Shown piece after piece: positions 16,838 through 26,186 of a DNA stretch of 64,000 nt (the stretch's first letter is position 1; the number at the start of each line of letters is the position of its first letter). Made by a program: the position numbers and the translations under genes. Source of the DNA: Streptomyces sp. ATexAB-D23 (GTDB taxonomy: Bacteria > Actinomycetota > Actinomycetes > Streptomycetales > Streptomycetaceae); the NCBI RefSeq assembly GCF_000373645.1, contig NZ_KB892001.1, positions 190,441 through 254,440 on the forward strand, in the 5' to 3' direction. The notes beneath the pieces were generated by a model, which was not told the DNA's origin, made no database searches, and saw only the letters and a program-made list of their open reading frames with translations.

Positions 16838-17197
16838 ATGCTCTTCCGGGTCGATCCCACCTCCACCGTGCCGCTCGGCGACCAGATCGCGGCCTGTGTC
16901 CGCCGCGCCGTGGCCGACGGCGCGGCGGCCCCCGGCGAACGGCTGCCCGCCGCCCGGGTCCTGGCCGAATCGCTCGGGGTCAACGTGCACACGGTCCTGC
17001 GCGGCTACCAGCGGCTGCGCGAGGAGGGCCTGATCGAACTGCGCAGGGGCCGGGGCGCCGCCATCGCCGACGGGGCGTCCCCGCACCGCGCCCGCCTGCT
17101 GGAACGGGTGCGCGAGACGGTCGAGGAGGCCCGCGGCCTGGGGCTCACGCCGGACGAACTCCTGACCCTCGTGCGTACCGAATTCGGTGCCGCCTGA
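16838..17197 (+). CDS. GntR-family regulator, YtrA subfamily
   Basis: A 119-residue regulator with an N-terminal GntR winged helix (DQIAACVRRAVADGAAAPGERLPAARVLAESLGVNVHTVLRGYQRLREEGLIELRRGRGAAI) and only a short C-terminal helical stretch, the mark of YtrA-type repressors. It is translated right after the membrane protein gene (2-nt gap). The 12-bp inverted repeat at 15812-15846 is a likely autoregulatory target. Confidence 0.9.
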   Translation: MLFRVDPTSTVPLGDQIAACVRRAVADGAAAPGERLPAARVLAESLGVNVHTVLRGYQRLREEGLIELRRGRGAAIADGASPHRARLLERVRETVEEARGLGLTPDELLTLVRTEFGAA

Positions 17198-17206
17198 ACG
17201 GCCGCT

Positions 17207-17233
17207 GGGCCGCCTCGTCCTGCGAGGCGGCCC
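17207..17233. terminator. Bidirectional terminator between the GntR gene and snpA
   Basis: Perfect 11-bp inverted repeat (GGGCCGCCTCG and complement) with a 5-nt loop, 9 bp past the GntR stop and 40 bp from the convergent snpA stop. Confidence 0.85.
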
Positions 17234-17273
17234 ACCGGTCGGACCGGTTCGGTCAGGAACCGGTCCGGTCCGG

Positions 17274-17933
17274 TCAGGAACCGCCGGCTGTGAGTGCGGC
17301 CGCGAAGCCGTACTGCCACAGGTAGTTCACCTGGTTGCGCTCGTTGGCGTCCGGGTACGGGTTGGTGCAGGACGGGCCGGGGCCGCCGCCCGACATCAGC
17401 TCGCTGCACGGGCCCGTGTAGTGGTCCGGCAGGCCGAGCACGTGCCCGGTCTCGTGGGTGGTGACCCGGGTCGAGTCGTACTGCTGGTTCTGCGCGTAGT
17501 CCAGGAAGACGTAGCCGTTGCCGTGCCCGTCGGTGCTCGCGTAGGAGCCCATCGGGTCGTTGCCCTCGTAGTAGGCGAAGTCCGCGTTCGAGCCCTCCTG
17601 GAGCCGGACGTTGGAGACCGAGCTGTTCCAGATCTGTGCGCTGTTGGCTATCTGGGTGCGGAAGCTCGGGGCGTTGGCGGCGCTGTAGACGATGGTGACG
17701 GACTGGGCGCCCGGGTTGGCGGCCCGCTTCTCGGCCACCGACTTCACGACCGCCTCGAAGAACGCCTTGTTCGCCGCGGCGCTCTCGTGCGAACCGGAAT
17801 GTGCGGTGTACGCCACGTGCGCGGTGGGGGCGGCGGGCGCGGGGGCGGCGAGCGCGGGGGTGGTGCCCAGCGCGGCGGCGATGCCGAGGCCGAGGCCGAG
17901 CACGGCCGACATGACGGTCCTGGGGTGTCTCAT
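17274..17933 (-). CDS. snpA: Snapalysin, secreted small neutral zinc protease (M7)
   Basis: A 219-residue pre-proprotein. The signal peptide is about 1-29 ([24 protein letters not shown], Ala-x-Ala end), followed by a short propeptide. The mature domain begins around 75-80 ([14 protein letters not shown]). The zinc site is [11 protein letters not shown] with His160, Glu161, His164 and Asp170, the HExxHxxGxxD form special to snapalysin, where Asp replaces the third His of metzincins. Two cysteines (PCSELM, SCTNPY) should form a disulfide. It hydrolyses extracellular protein. The divergent LysR gene is its expected activator. Confidence 0.95.
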   Translation of the reverse strand: MRHPRTVMSAVLGLGLGIAAALGTTPALAAPAPAAPTAHVAYTAHSGSHESAAANKAFFEAVVKSVAEKRAANPGAQSVTIVYSAANAPSFRTQIANSAQIWNSSVSNVRLQEGSNADFAYYEGNDPMGSYASTDGHGNGYVFLDYAQNQQYDSTRVTTHETGHVLGLPDHYTGPCSELMSGGGPGPSCTNPYPDANERNQVNYLWQYGFAAALTAGGS

Positions 17934-18051
17934 GTGGGGGGTCTCCTACCAGTTACCTGCCAGAGGAACCCGTCCGATGTTCGGACTCGGACGGGGTCGG
18001 TACGCAGAGAGTGTCGGGGAAGCGGAGCCGGGGCGGATGATGTCAGCCGGT

Positions 18052-18068
18052 GATAACGCGGCCTTATC
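18052..18068. promoter_or_regulatory. Possible LysR-type binding site between snpA and its regulator
   Basis: A 5-7-5 inverted repeat (GATAA / TTATC), AT-rich in a GC-rich region and 119 bp upstream of snpA. This fits the T-N11-A form of LysR boxes. Confidence 0.5.
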
Positions 18069-18126
18069 CCCCTGTGAGCGACGGACCCGCGCCGGTTCAC
18101 GGAGCCGGTCCACACCGCTTGGGGCC

Positions 18127-18268
18127 CGCCCGGTACGCGCCGCGGGTGCGTGCCTGGTACGCGCGGCAGGTGCGCGCCCGGTGTGCGCCGCAGATGCCCG
18201 CCCGGTACGCGCCGCGGGTGCACGCCCCGTACACGCCGCAGGTGCACGCCGGGTGCATGCCTGATGCA
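18127..18268. repeat. 24-bp tandem repeat array between snpA and snpR
   Basis: Five 24-bp units plus one of 22 bp, beginning at 18127, 18151, 18175, 18199, 18223 and 18247, each near CGCCCGGTACGCGCCGCGGG plus 4 bp. The period is a multiple of three, so every frame gives an eight-residue periodic, arginine-rich peptide; I regard these as chance frames. Confidence 0.85.
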
Positions 18269-18366
18269 CGCTTCGGGTCCACGGCCTGAACCAATGCCGG
18301 ATTATGGGTCTTTGGCAGAGTTACAGCCCGTGGTGCACCCGGTCGGGCCGCCCTACCCTCGGCAGC

Positions 18367-19407
18367 ATGGAGCTTGAGGTGAGGCACCTCAGGGCGCTGT
18401 GCGCCATCGCCGACACCGGCAGCCTGCACCGGGCGGCCCGCACACTCGGCGTGAGCCAGCCCGCGCTCACCACCCAACTGCGCCGGATCGAGAACGCCCT
18501 GGGCGCCGAACTCTTCAGCCGCGGACGCACCGGCTGCCGCCCCACCCTCCTCGGCCGCGCCGTCCTCAGCCGCGCCCGCCCCCTGGTCGAGGGCATGAGC
18601 GCCCTGGTCAGCGACGCCAGGGCGGAGGCCGACGCCGCGCGGGCCGAGGGGCCCCGGCTGCGCATCGGCTGCACCGCGAGCCGGGTCATCGGCGGCTGGC
18701 TGCGCCGGCTGAGGCTTCGGCTGCCCGGCACCGACATCTCGCTGCGGGTCGACGTGTCCGCCCACGCCCTGCTGCGCGCGGTCGACACGGGCCGGCTCGA
18801 CGTCGCCTTCGTGCACGAGGTGGAGGGCTGCCCGCTCGCCGTCCCGGAGGGCCTGGAACAGCGGGTGCTCGTGGACCGCGAACCCCAGTTCGTCTCCATG
18901 GCCCGCGACCACCCGGCCGCCGCGCTGCCCGTCGTCGACCTCACCGACCTGGCCGCCGACCGGTGGATGGTCGACCCCACGGTGGACGGCGAATGGGACG
19001 GGCTGCGCCGGGTGTTCAGCGCGGCCGGGGTGGCGCCCGCCGTGCTGCACGGCGACTACCTCACCGCCGCCTCCCTCGTCGTGCTCGGCGAGGCGGTCGC
19101 CCCCTGCCAGCCGACCTCGGGCCCCCGCGACGACATGGCGATCCGCCCCCTGCGCGACGACCCGCTCGGCGTCCGGCTGCTCCTCGTCTCCCGGCCGGGC
19201 GCCGACATGGCCGCGGTCTACGGGGAACTGGAGGCCGCCTACCGCGAGGCGGCCCGGCGAGTGGCCGGATACCACCAGTGGCTGCTGCGCCACCGCAGCC
19301 CGCTCCTGACGCCCACCGCCGCCGCGGAGTTCCCGGTCCCGGCCGATTCAGCCGCAAGCGTGGACCGTTCCGGATCGCCGCGCCACAGGGCAGAGTCACC
19401 TTCATGA
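18367..19407 (+). CDS. snpR: LysR-family activator of snapalysin
   Basis: A 346-residue LysR regulator. The helix-turn-helix lies at residues 1-60 (MELEVRHLRALCAIADTGSLHRAARTLGVSQPALTTQLRRIENALG), followed by a LysR substrate-binding domain (LRIGCTASRVIGGWLRRL; DVAFVHEVEG). ATG 18367 fits the family start exactly. Being divergent from a snapalysin gene is the classical arrangement in S. coelicolor and S. lividans, where the regulator (SnpR/MprR) is needed for protease expression. The stop overlaps the next gene by 4 nt. Confidence 0.92.
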   Translation: MELEVRHLRALCAIADTGSLHRAARTLGVSQPALTTQLRRIENALGAELFSRGRTGCRPTLLGRAVLSRARPLVEGMSALVSDARAEADAARAEGPRLRIGCTASRVIGGWLRRLRLRLPGTDISLRVDVSAHALLRAVDTGRLDVAFVHEVEGCPLAVPEGLEQRVLVDREPQFVSMARDHPAAALPVVDLTDLAADRWMVDPTVDGEWDGLRRVFSAAGVAPAVLHGDYLTAASLVVLGEAVAPCQPTSGPRDDMAIRPLRDDPLGVRLLLVSRPGADMAAVYGELEAAYREAARRVAGYHQWLLRHRSPLLTPTAAAEFPVPADSAASVDRSGSPRHRAESPS

Positions 19408-20417
19408 GGCTTCTGATGCTGGGCGGAACACAGTTCGTCGGACGGGCCGTCACCGAGGCGGCGCTCGCGCGCGGCTGGGAGGTCACCGTCTTCCACCGGG
19501 GCCACCACGCGCCCCGGGCCGGAGTGGCCGAACTGATCGGTGACCGCACCGCCGACGGCGGACTGGCCGCGCTCGCCGCGGCCGACGCGCCGGATACCGA
19601 AGGCCACACCTGGGACCTGGTCGTCGACACGTGGAGCGGCGCGCCGTCGGCGGTGCGCGACGCGGCCCGCCTGCTGACCGGCCGGGCCGCCCGGTACACG
19701 TACGTATCCAGCCGTTCCGTGTACGCGTTTCCGGCGCCGGCCGGTCTGCCCGAGGACGGTCCCGTGGTGGAGGGTGCCTCGCCGGACTCCGAGGACGGCG
19801 AGTCGTACGCCCATGCCAAGCGCGGCGGTGAACTGGCCGTGCTGGACGCCTTCGGTGACCGGGCGCTCCTGGCCCGCGCCGGTCTGATCATCGGCCCCTG
19901 GGAGAACATTGGCAGGCTGCCCTGGTGGCTCAACAGGATCGCCCGAGGCGGCCCGGTGGTGGCGCCGGGCACCCCGGACCTGGATCTCCAGTACATCGAC
20001 GCCCGCGACCTCGCCGGCTGGCTGCTCGACGCGGCGGAGCGCGGGCTGCACGGCCCGTACAACCTGGTCAGCCGGCCGGGGCACACCACCATGGGTGAGC
20101 TGCTCGACGCCTGTGTGCGGGCCACCGGTTCGGACGCGGAGCTGCGCTGGACGGACGCGGACAAGATCCTCGCGGCGGGCGTGGAGCCGTGGACCGACCT
20201 GCCGGTCTGGCTGCCGCCGGGGGAGGTGTACGACACCCTGCACCAGGGCGATGTCAGCCGCGCGTACGCGGCGGGGCTGCGCTGCCGGCCGGTCGAGGAG
20301 ACGGTCGCCGACACCTGGGCGTGGCTGTGCGAGCTGGGCGGGACGGCGCCGCAGCGCCCCGACCGGCCCGGCCCGGGGCTCACCCCGGAGGCCGAGGCCG
20401 CGCTCCTGGCGGGCTGA
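19404..20417 (+). CDS. NAD-dependent epimerase/reductase-like protein (extended SDR)
   Basis: A 337-residue extended short-chain dehydrogenase. The nucleotide loop is [12 protein letters not shown] (GGTxFxG, residues 6-17), and [12 protein letters not shown] with [10 protein letters not shown] provides the serine and YxxxK-like active site. A C-terminal SDR tail follows, rich in tryptophan. Proteins of this type reduce or epimerise sugar nucleotides or related substrates; the substrate is unknown. It starts inside the end of snpR (ATGA overlap), so the two are translationally coupled, although a functional link to protease control is not obvious. Confidence 0.85.
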   Translation: MRLLMLGGTQFVGRAVTEAALARGWEVTVFHRGHHAPRAGVAELIGDRTADGGLAALAAADAPDTEGHTWDLVVDTWSGAPSAVRDAARLLTGRAARYTYVSSRSVYAFPAPAGLPEDGPVVEGASPDSEDGESYAHAKRGGELAVLDAFGDRALLARAGLIIGPWENIGRLPWWLNRIARGGPVVAPGTPDLDLQYIDARDLAGWLLDAAERGLHGPYNLVSRPGHTTMGELLDACVRATGSDAELRWTDADKILAAGVEPWTDLPVWLPPGEVYDTLHQGDVSRAYAAGLRCRPVEETVADTWAWLCELGGTAPQRPDRPGPGLTPEAEAALLAG

Positions 20418-20511
20418 GCGGCCCCGCGGGCGGGGCCCGCGCGGCGGACCTTGCCGGGCCGCGCGGTGTGGCACCCCCGGCGCGGGGCCCGGGACGCTGC
20501 ATAGTGCGCCC

Positions 20512-21927
20512 ATGGGATCAAAACTCATCAAAGGTGATAAAAGGCGCCGCGTGGCGGTGGTCGTCGCCGCGGCGACGGTCGTGCTGGGCGCTGCCGCGCC
20601 CGCCGCCTTCGCCGCCCCGCTGCCCGGCGGGCTCGGGCCGTGCCTGGGTGACGACTGCCCCACCACGTGGAACGACCCGAGCAACGACCCGGTCCGCAAC
20701 CACGACAGCAACATCAACATCTACGTCGGCGGCGACTACCTGGTCAGGGAGGCGGCGGCCGAGGCCGAGGGCCGGATCGTCACGCTCGGCGCGTTCGACA
20801 TGGACAAGCGGCCCGGCGCCTCGCAGATCTACAACGTGGGCGTCGCGGGCGTCGGTTCGCGGGTGCCCCCGCCCAACGGCAGCGACTACCTGACCGTGGG
20901 CGGCGACATCACCGTCGCGAGCGGGCAGCGGATCGTCGCGGTGGAGATGCGGAACACCGGCCGGGTCCGTTACGCGGGGACGCTGACCGGCACCGTCGAC
21001 CCGGTGGACGCCCCCGTCCACGACCCGGCCGCGACGGCCCCGTACGCCGGGCTGCGCGACGAACTCACCGCGGCGAGCCACTGCTACGCGTACGACGACA
21101 ACGCGGACCACCGGCGCCCGGTGACGGGCACCACCGTGAACGACGGCTTCGAGACCGTCCTCACCGGTGACGGCACCTCCGCGCTCCAGGTCTTCGCCCT
21201 CGACGCCGACGTGGTGAGCGGCTCGGGCGGCGACCAGGGCATCGTCTTCGCGGGCATCCCGGACGGCGCGACCGTGCTCGTCAACGTCTACGGCGACGCC
21301 CGCACCATCAGTACGTACATGGGCTCGCTGCCGCAGACGGGCCTGCGCGAGCACCTGATGTGGAACTTCCCGGACGCCACCGAGGTCGGACTGAGGGGTT
21401 CCGGCCAGTTCCAGGGCAGTGTGCTGATCGGACAGCCGTCGAGCCGGGCCACGGCCAGCGCGAGCGGTGTCAACGGCCGCTTCTACACGGCGGGTTCGCT
21501 CACCCACACCTCGGCGGGCGAGTCGGGCGGCCAGGAACTGCACTCCTATCCGTTCGACGGTGACCTGCCGGACTGCGGTGCCGAGCCGTCACCGTCCCCG
21601 ACCCCCACGGACTCCCCGACCCCGACCCCGACGCCGACTCCCACGCCGACCGACGAGTCCCCGACGCCGACCCCGACCGACGAGTCCCCGACGCCGACGC
21701 CGTCCCCGACCGACGCGTCGCCCACCCCCGCGCCGGTACCGTCGCCGTCCGCGCCGGGACCGGAGCCCACCCACACCTGGCCGCACCGCCCGCCCCACCC
21801 CGGCGGCGAACTCCCGCACACCGGTTCGCGCGGCGGTGAGTGGGTGATCGGCGGCATCGCGGCGGCGCTGCTGGCCGCCGGTACCGGCGCCATGGTGATG
21901 GCCCGCAGGACGCGCCGACGCGGTTAG
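20512..21927 (+). CDS. Secreted choice-of-anchor A protein with LPxTG-like cell-wall anchor
   Basis: A 471-residue exported protein. The signal peptide is about 1-35 (basic start, [21 protein letters not shown]). A choice-of-anchor A domain occupies roughly 60-350 ([43 protein letters not shown]). A proline-threonine-rich stalk follows (about 358-430). The C-terminus has LPHTG, a membrane helix ([23 protein letters not shown]) and RRTRRRG, a complete sortase sorting signal. It should end up linked to the cell surface. Streptomyces proteins of this domain are usually uncharacterised; a surface adhesive or coat role is possible. Confidence 0.9.
   Translation: MGSKLIKGDKRRRVAVVVAAATVVLGAAAPAAFAAPLPGGLGPCLGDDCPTTWNDPSNDPVRNHDSNINIYVGGDYLVREAAAEAEGRIVTLGAFDMDKRPGASQIYNVGVAGVGSRVPPPNGSDYLTVGGDITVASGQRIVAVEMRNTGRVRYAGTLTGTVDPVDAPVHDPAATAPYAGLRDELTAASHCYAYDDNADHRRPVTGTTVNDGFETVLTGDGTSALQVFALDADVVSGSGGDQGIVFAGIPDGATVLVNVYGDARTISTYMGSLPQTGLREHLMWNFPDATEVGLRGSGQFQGSVLIGQPSSRATASASGVNGRFYTAGSLTHTSAGESGGQELHSYPFDGDLPDCGAEPSPSPTPTDSPTPTPTPTPTPTDESPTPTPTDESPTPTPSPTDASPTPAPVPSPSAPGPEPTHTWPHRPPHPGGELPHTGSRGGEWVIGGIAAALLAAGTGAMVMARRTRRRG
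21595..21740 (+). repeat. Proline-threonine coding repeat (wall-spanning stalk)
   Basis: Imperfect repeats of CCGACCCCGACG-like hexamers encode PTPTPTP and two copies of [20 protein letters not shown] blocks inside the anchored protein gene. Confidence 0.8.
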
Positions 21928-21955
21928 GGCCTGTCCCACGGCCTAACCTCGGCCC

Positions 21956-22312
21956 ATGGCCGAACTGCTGCACCTCACCGAAGGCCCGCTGTGGGAAGCG
22001 GCCCGCGGGACCGGGACGTACGAGATGTCCACCCGCGGCCGCACCCTGCACGAAGAGGGCTTCATCCACTGCTCGCTGCCCCACCAGCTCCCCGGTGTGG
22101 CCGAGATGCTGTACGGCGCGGGAAGCCGGGCCGGAGCCGCTGACCAGGACCTCGTGGTCCTCGTCATCGACACCGGCCGGCTGCCCGCCCCCGTGCGGTA
22201 CGAGGCCGTATCGCCCGGCGGCGAGGAGTTTCCGCACATCTACGGGCCGCTCCCGGTCGACGCGGTCGTCCAGGTGCGCCCCTGGCAGCCCGAGGAAGGA
22301 ACCCCCGCATGA
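21956..22312 (+). CDS. DUF952 family protein
   Basis: A 118-residue protein with the DUF952 hallmarks: it starts ELLHLTEGPLWEAA, then GFIHCSLPHQLPGVAEMLY, then VVLVIDTGRLPAPVRYEA and PHIYGPLPVDAVVQV. The fold resembles ADP-ribosyltransferase-like or glutathione-S-transferase-associated proteins, but no activity is established. It overlaps the next gene by 4 nt (ATGA). Confidence 0.88.
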   Translation: MAELLHLTEGPLWEAARGTGTYEMSTRGRTLHEEGFIHCSLPHQLPGVAEMLYGAGSRAGAADQDLVVLVIDTGRLPAPVRYEAVSPGGEEFPHIYGPLPVDAVVQVRPWQPEEGTPA

Positions 22313-23247
22313 ACGCCCCCGACCCCACCCCCACCCCCGCCCCCGACGCCCTCAGCACCGGCCCCCTCACCGCCGTCACCGGGGCGAGCGGCGCGCTCGG
22401 CGGCCGGGTCGCCGCCCGGCTGGCCCGCGCCGGAGTCCCCGTCCGGCTGCTGGGCCGCGACCCGGCCCGGCTGCCCGACCTCCCCGGCGCCGACGCGGCA
22501 CCCCCCGCCACGTACGGCGACGGCGAGGCCATGCGCCGGGCCCTGGCCGGGGCGCACACGTTGTTCCTCGTCTCGGCCCACGAGAGCCCCGACCGGGTGC
22601 GCGAGCACACGACCGCCGTGAACGCGGCGGTCGCCGCCGGCGTCGAACGGATCGTCTACGTCTCCTTCCTCGGCGCCGAACCCGATGCCACGTTCACCTT
22701 CGCCCGGGACCACTGGGACACCGAGGCGCACATCCGGACCGCGGACGTCCGTTTCACCTTCCTGCGCGACAGCTGGTACCTCGCCGGGCTTCCGGCGATG
22801 ACCGGCGCCGACGGCGTGCTGCGCGGGCCCGGCGGCGACGGCCGGGTGGCTGCGGTGGCCCACGAGGACATCGCCGACGCGGCGACCGCCGTGCTGCTCG
22901 CGGACACCGACGCCACCGGTCCCTCCCACGACGGGCGGACGTACGAGCTGACGGGGCCTGTGGCGTTCACTCTGGCCGAGGCCGCCGATGAGCTGAGCCG
23001 GGTCACCGGACGCACCATCACCTACGAGCCGGAGACCCGCGAGGAGGCCTACGCCTCACGGGCCCACTACGGTGCCCCGGACTGGGAGGTGGCCGGCTGG
23101 GTGACCTCGTACGAGGCCATCGCGGCCGGGGAGATGGCCGCCGTCTCGGACGCGGTGCCGAGGCTCACCGGCCGCCCCGCCATGGACCTGGCCACCTACC
23201 TGCGCACCCACCCCGACAGCTACCGCCACCTCCTCACCGAAGGCTGA
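22309..23247 (+). CDS. NmrA-like NAD(P)-binding atypical SDR
   Basis: A 312-residue protein with the Rossmann loop VTGASGALGGRVAARL (about residues 22-37), RVVYVSFLGA-type strand (ERIVYVSFLGAEPD) and an NmrA-like C-terminal part (YELTGPVAFTLAEAADELSRVTG). Relatives are NAD(P)H-quinone reductases or redox sensors. The typical active-site YxxxK is not evident, so a regulatory or quinone-reductase role is plausible. It is coupled to the DUF952 gene. Confidence 0.87.
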   Translation: MNAPDPTPTPAPDALSTGPLTAVTGASGALGGRVAARLARAGVPVRLLGRDPARLPDLPGADAAPPATYGDGEAMRRALAGAHTLFLVSAHESPDRVREHTTAVNAAVAAGVERIVYVSFLGAEPDATFTFARDHWDTEAHIRTADVRFTFLRDSWYLAGLPAMTGADGVLRGPGGDGRVAAVAHEDIADAATAVLLADTDATGPSHDGRTYELTGPVAFTLAEAADELSRVTGRTITYEPETREEAYASRAHYGAPDWEVAGWVTSYEAIAAGEMAAVSDAVPRLTGRPAMDLATYLRTHPDSYRHLLTEG

Positions 23248-23251
23248 CGGC

Positions 23252-23875
23252 ATGCGCACGGAAACCCCCTGGGGCCCCTGGGATCCGCCCCCGCTCGCCG
23301 AGGGTGTGCGTCTGCTCGCCCCGCTGCGCACCCGGTGGTGGATCGCCGGCGGGTACGCGGTCGAGCTGGCCGTGGGCCGCGCCTTCCGGGACCACGGCGA
23401 CATCGACGTACTCCTGCTGCGCCGGGACCAGTCGGAGATCCAGCGGATCCTGCCGGACTGGGAGTGGTGGGCCGCCGATCCTCCCGGCACGCTGCGCCCC
23501 TGGCGCCCCGGCGAGACCCTGCCTCCCGGAGTCCACGACATCTGGTGCCGGCCGGGCCCGGACGAGCCGTGGCGCCTGCAGTTCATGCTGGACGACGCGG
23601 AGGGCGACGACTGGGTGTTCCGCCGCGATTCCCGGGTCCGCCTGCCGCTGGACCGGCTGGGCAGGGCCTCCGGGGACGGCATCCCGTACCTCGCGCCCGA
23701 GGTCCAGCTCCTCTACAAGTCCAGGGCCCTGCGGCCCAAGGACGAGCAGGACTTCGAGGCGGCGCTGCCCGTGCTCGACGACGACGGGCGCGCCTGGCTG
23801 GCCGAGACGATCACGCTGGCGCAGGGCGCGGACCACCCGTGGGCGGCCCGGCTGCGCACACTCCTGGCGCGCTGA
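23252..23875 (+). CDS. Nucleotidyltransferase, aminoglycoside-adenylyltransferase-like
   Basis: A 207-residue member of the pol-beta nucleotidyltransferase superfamily. WWIAGGYAVELAVGRAFRDHGDIDVLLL carries the GG (33-34) and the metal-binding Asp50 and Asp52 of the ANT(2'')-like class. Further on, YLAPEVQLLYKSRALRPKDEQDF is shared with aminoglycoside 2''-adenylyltransferase-related proteins. It might modify an antibiotic or another small molecule with a nucleotide. The substrate is not predictable; chromosomal Streptomyces copies rarely give proven resistance. It is 4 nt after the NmrA-like gene and probably shares its transcript. Confidence 0.8.
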   Translation: MRTETPWGPWDPPPLAEGVRLLAPLRTRWWIAGGYAVELAVGRAFRDHGDIDVLLLRRDQSEIQRILPDWEWWAADPPGTLRPWRPGETLPPGVHDIWCRPGPDEPWRLQFMLDDAEGDDWVFRRDSRVRLPLDRLGRASGDGIPYLAPEVQLLYKSRALRPKDEQDFEAALPVLDDDGRAWLAETITLAQGADHPWAARLRTLLAR

Positions 23876-23941
23876 GGGCGTCCCGGGCGGGCGTCCGCGC
23901 GTACCGCCCGGGGCGCGACGCACGCACACGCACACCGCTGC

Positions 23942-24553
23942 TCAGCTGACGTACGCCCCCGCCTTAGCGGCCAGGACGGCGGCTTCGGCCGCGCGGTCGG
24001 CGGCGGCCTCGTCCAGCGGGTCGCCGCTGGCGAGGAGGCGGTAGTAGAGCGGCGCCGAGACGGCGCGGACGACCTCGTCGGCATCGGTGCCCGCGGGGAG
24101 TTCGCCGCGCTCGACGGCTTCGGTGACACAGCCCGACCACTCCCCGACCCGGACCGCGTAGAAGCGGTGCAGGGCCTGTGCGGTACGCGGATCGCAGGTC
24201 GCCGCCGCGATGACGGACCGGAACAGCGCGCCCTGACGCGGATCGGTGAGCGTCTTCAGCACCAGCCGGGCGTTGGCCCTGAGGTCATCGGCCAGCGAGC
24301 CGGTCCGCGCGCGGGGTGACGACTGATCGGCCATGTCGTCCAGCAGGTCCGCGATCAGGCCGGTGGGGGAGGACCAGCGCCGGTAGACGGTCGTCTTGCC
24401 CACCTCGGCGCGGCGGGCGACATCGGCGAGGTCGAGCCGGTCGAAGCCGTGCTCGGCCAGCGCGTCGCCCGCCGCCCGCAGGACGGCCTCCCTGACCCGC
24501 GCGGTCCGCCCGCCGGGCCGTACGGTGCCGGGTTCCACACCCTCGGATGCCAT
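23942..24553 (-). CDS. TetR-family repressor of the adjacent efflux gene
   Basis: A 203-residue TetR regulator: helix-turn-helix at about 20-65 (RVREAVLRAAGDALAEHGFDRLDLADVARRAEVGKTTVYRRW) and a helical ligand domain of the TetR_C type (QSSPRARTGSLADDLRANARLVLKTLTDPRQGALFRSVIAAAT). It is divergent from the MFS gene across 100 bp that hold several GTTCC/GGAAC half-sites (about 24566, 24581, 24611, 24622). The expected role is drug-inducible repression of the transporter and of itself. Confidence 0.9.
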   Translation of the reverse strand: MASEGVEPGTVRPGGRTARVREAVLRAAGDALAEHGFDRLDLADVARRAEVGKTTVYRRWSSPTGLIADLLDDMADQSSPRARTGSLADDLRANARLVLKTLTDPRQGALFRSVIAAATCDPRTAQALHRFYAVRVGEWSGCVTEAVERGELPAGTDADEVVRAVSAPLYYRLLASGDPLDEAAADRAAEAAVLAAKAGAYVS

Positions 24554-24653
24554 AACGGGTCTCCAGTTCCATTAGTAACCGTTCCTCTGCTACGGTCGCC
24601 CCATCTTAACGGAACCGCAGAACCATTTAGTGTCCGTCTGAGGAGGGACCATC

Positions 24654-26114
24654 ATGTCCGCGCCCAGCCGTACCCCGTCGCATCCCGCACCCACCGCCGA
24701 CCGGCCCGCACCGGCCGCCCGCATGACCGGCCGCCAGAAGCTCGTCCTGACCCTGCTCCTCGGCGCCCAGTTCATGATCGCCGTGGACTTCTCGATCCTG
24801 AACGTGGCGCTGCCCGTCGTCGGTGAGGGGCTCGGCTTCGCCCTCCGGGACCTCCAGTGGATCGCCACCGCGTTCGCCCTGGCCGCCGCCGGGTTCACGC
24901 TCCTGTTCGGCCGCGTCGCCGACCTCGTGGGCCGCAAGCGCCTGTTCATCGGGGGCATGGCCGTCCTCGGCCTCTCCTCGGCGCTGGGCGGCCTCGCGAC
25001 CTCACCGGAGGTGCTGCTCACCGCCCGCGTTCTCCAGGGGCTGGCCACCGCCGCCGTCACCCCGGCCGGGCTCGCCCTCATGACCACCGCGTTCAAGGAG
25101 GGCCCGCTGCGCGAACGCGCCCTCGGCCTCAACGGGGCCCTGATGTCCGCCGGCTTCACCGCGGGCGCGATCCTCGGCGGCCTCCTCACCGACCTGCTCT
25201 CCTGGCGGTGGGCCTTCCTCGTCAACGTCCCCGTCGCCGCCCTCGTCGTCGCCCTGGCCCCGGCCGTCATCACCGACGCGCGCCCCACCGAGCGGCCCCG
25301 GCTCGACATCCCCGGAGCCGTGACCGTCACCGGCGGCCTGCTGCTCCTGGTCTACGGCCTCACCCAGGCCGGAGCGACCGGCTGGACCACCCCCACCACC
25401 CTGGCCGCACTCCTGACCGGCCTCGCGCTGCTCGTCGGCTTCTGGTTCGTGGAGAAGCGGGCGGCCGCGCCGCTCGTCCCCGTACGCATCCTCAAGCGCC
25501 GCAGCGTCATCTGGGGCAACACCACCGGCCTCATCGCCTTCGTCACCGAGACCTCCCTCGTCTTCCTGCTGACGCTCTACCTCCAGGAAGTCCTCGGCTA
25601 CTCACCCCTCGCCACCGGCCTGGCCTTCGGCGTCCTCGGCATCGGCACCGTGATCGGCGGCACGCTCGGCGGCCGGGTGGTGGGCCGCTACGGCACCCGC
25701 GCGACCATCGTCTCCGGCGGTGTCGTCCAGGCACTCGCCACGCTCTCCCTGGTCGCGCTCGGCACATCCGGAGCCTGGATCCAGCTCCTGCTGGCCGCCA
25801 CGTTCATCGGGGGCATCGGCAACATGCTGATGATCGTCGGCTTCATGGTCACCGCGACCTCCGGCCTCCCCGACGACGAACAGGGCCTCGCCACCGGCCT
25901 CGCGACGATGACCCAGCAGGTCGGCATCACCCTGGGCATCCCCGTCATGAGCGCCATCGTCACCGCCCGCGTCACCGCCCTCGGCGACCCGGGCCCGGAA
26001 GGCGTCCTGTCCGGTGTCTCGGTCGCGATCCTGGTCAACTCCGCACTGGTCCTGGCGGGCGCGCTGCTCGCCGGTACGTTCCTGGGCCGGCGGCCGACGG
26101 ATGACCCGGCGTGA
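24654..26114 (+). CDS. MFS drug efflux transporter, DHA2 (14-TM) family
   Basis: A 486-residue transporter with 14 predicted membrane segments. FMIAVDFSILNVALPVVGE is the motif D1-like first helix, GRVADLVGRKRLFIGG is MFS motif A between helices 2 and 3, and GFTAGAILGGLLTDLLSWRWAFLVNVPVAAL is motif C plus the antiporter signature of drug:H+ antiporters. Relatives export antibiotics and dyes. ATG 24654 has GAGGAGGGA upstream. Control by the divergent TetR is likely. Confidence 0.93.
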   Translation: MSAPSRTPSHPAPTADRPAPAARMTGRQKLVLTLLLGAQFMIAVDFSILNVALPVVGEGLGFALRDLQWIATAFALAAAGFTLLFGRVADLVGRKRLFIGGMAVLGLSSALGGLATSPEVLLTARVLQGLATAAVTPAGLALMTTAFKEGPLRERALGLNGALMSAGFTAGAILGGLLTDLLSWRWAFLVNVPVAALVVALAPAVITDARPTERPRLDIPGAVTVTGGLLLLVYGLTQAGATGWTTPTTLAALLTGLALLVGFWFVEKRAAAPLVPVRILKRRSVIWGNTTGLIAFVTETSLVFLLTLYLQEVLGYSPLATGLAFGVLGIGTVIGGTLGGRVVGRYGTRATIVSGGVVQALATLSLVALGTSGAWIQLLLAATFIGGIGNMLMIVGFMVTATSGLPDDEQGLATGLATMTQQVGITLGIPVMSAIVTARVTALGDPGPEGVLSGVSVAILVNSALVLAGALLAGTFLGRRPTDDPA

Positions 26115-26186
26115 CACTGCCGCGCGGCGTCCGGAGGCAGGCGCGGGGGATGACCGCGCGGTCATGGGCAGATGGGCCGGCCTCCC

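Noticed and set aside
17930..18269. Arginine-rich periodic proteins across the 24-bp repeat array
   Set aside because: Every frame is open because the period is a multiple of three; the peptides mirror the DNA repeat and no start site or family supports them.
24554..24653. A single clear TetR palindrome between the repressor and efflux genes
   Set aside because: Several GTTCC/GGAAC half-sites exist but I could not define one convincing palindrome, so no separate operator was annotated.
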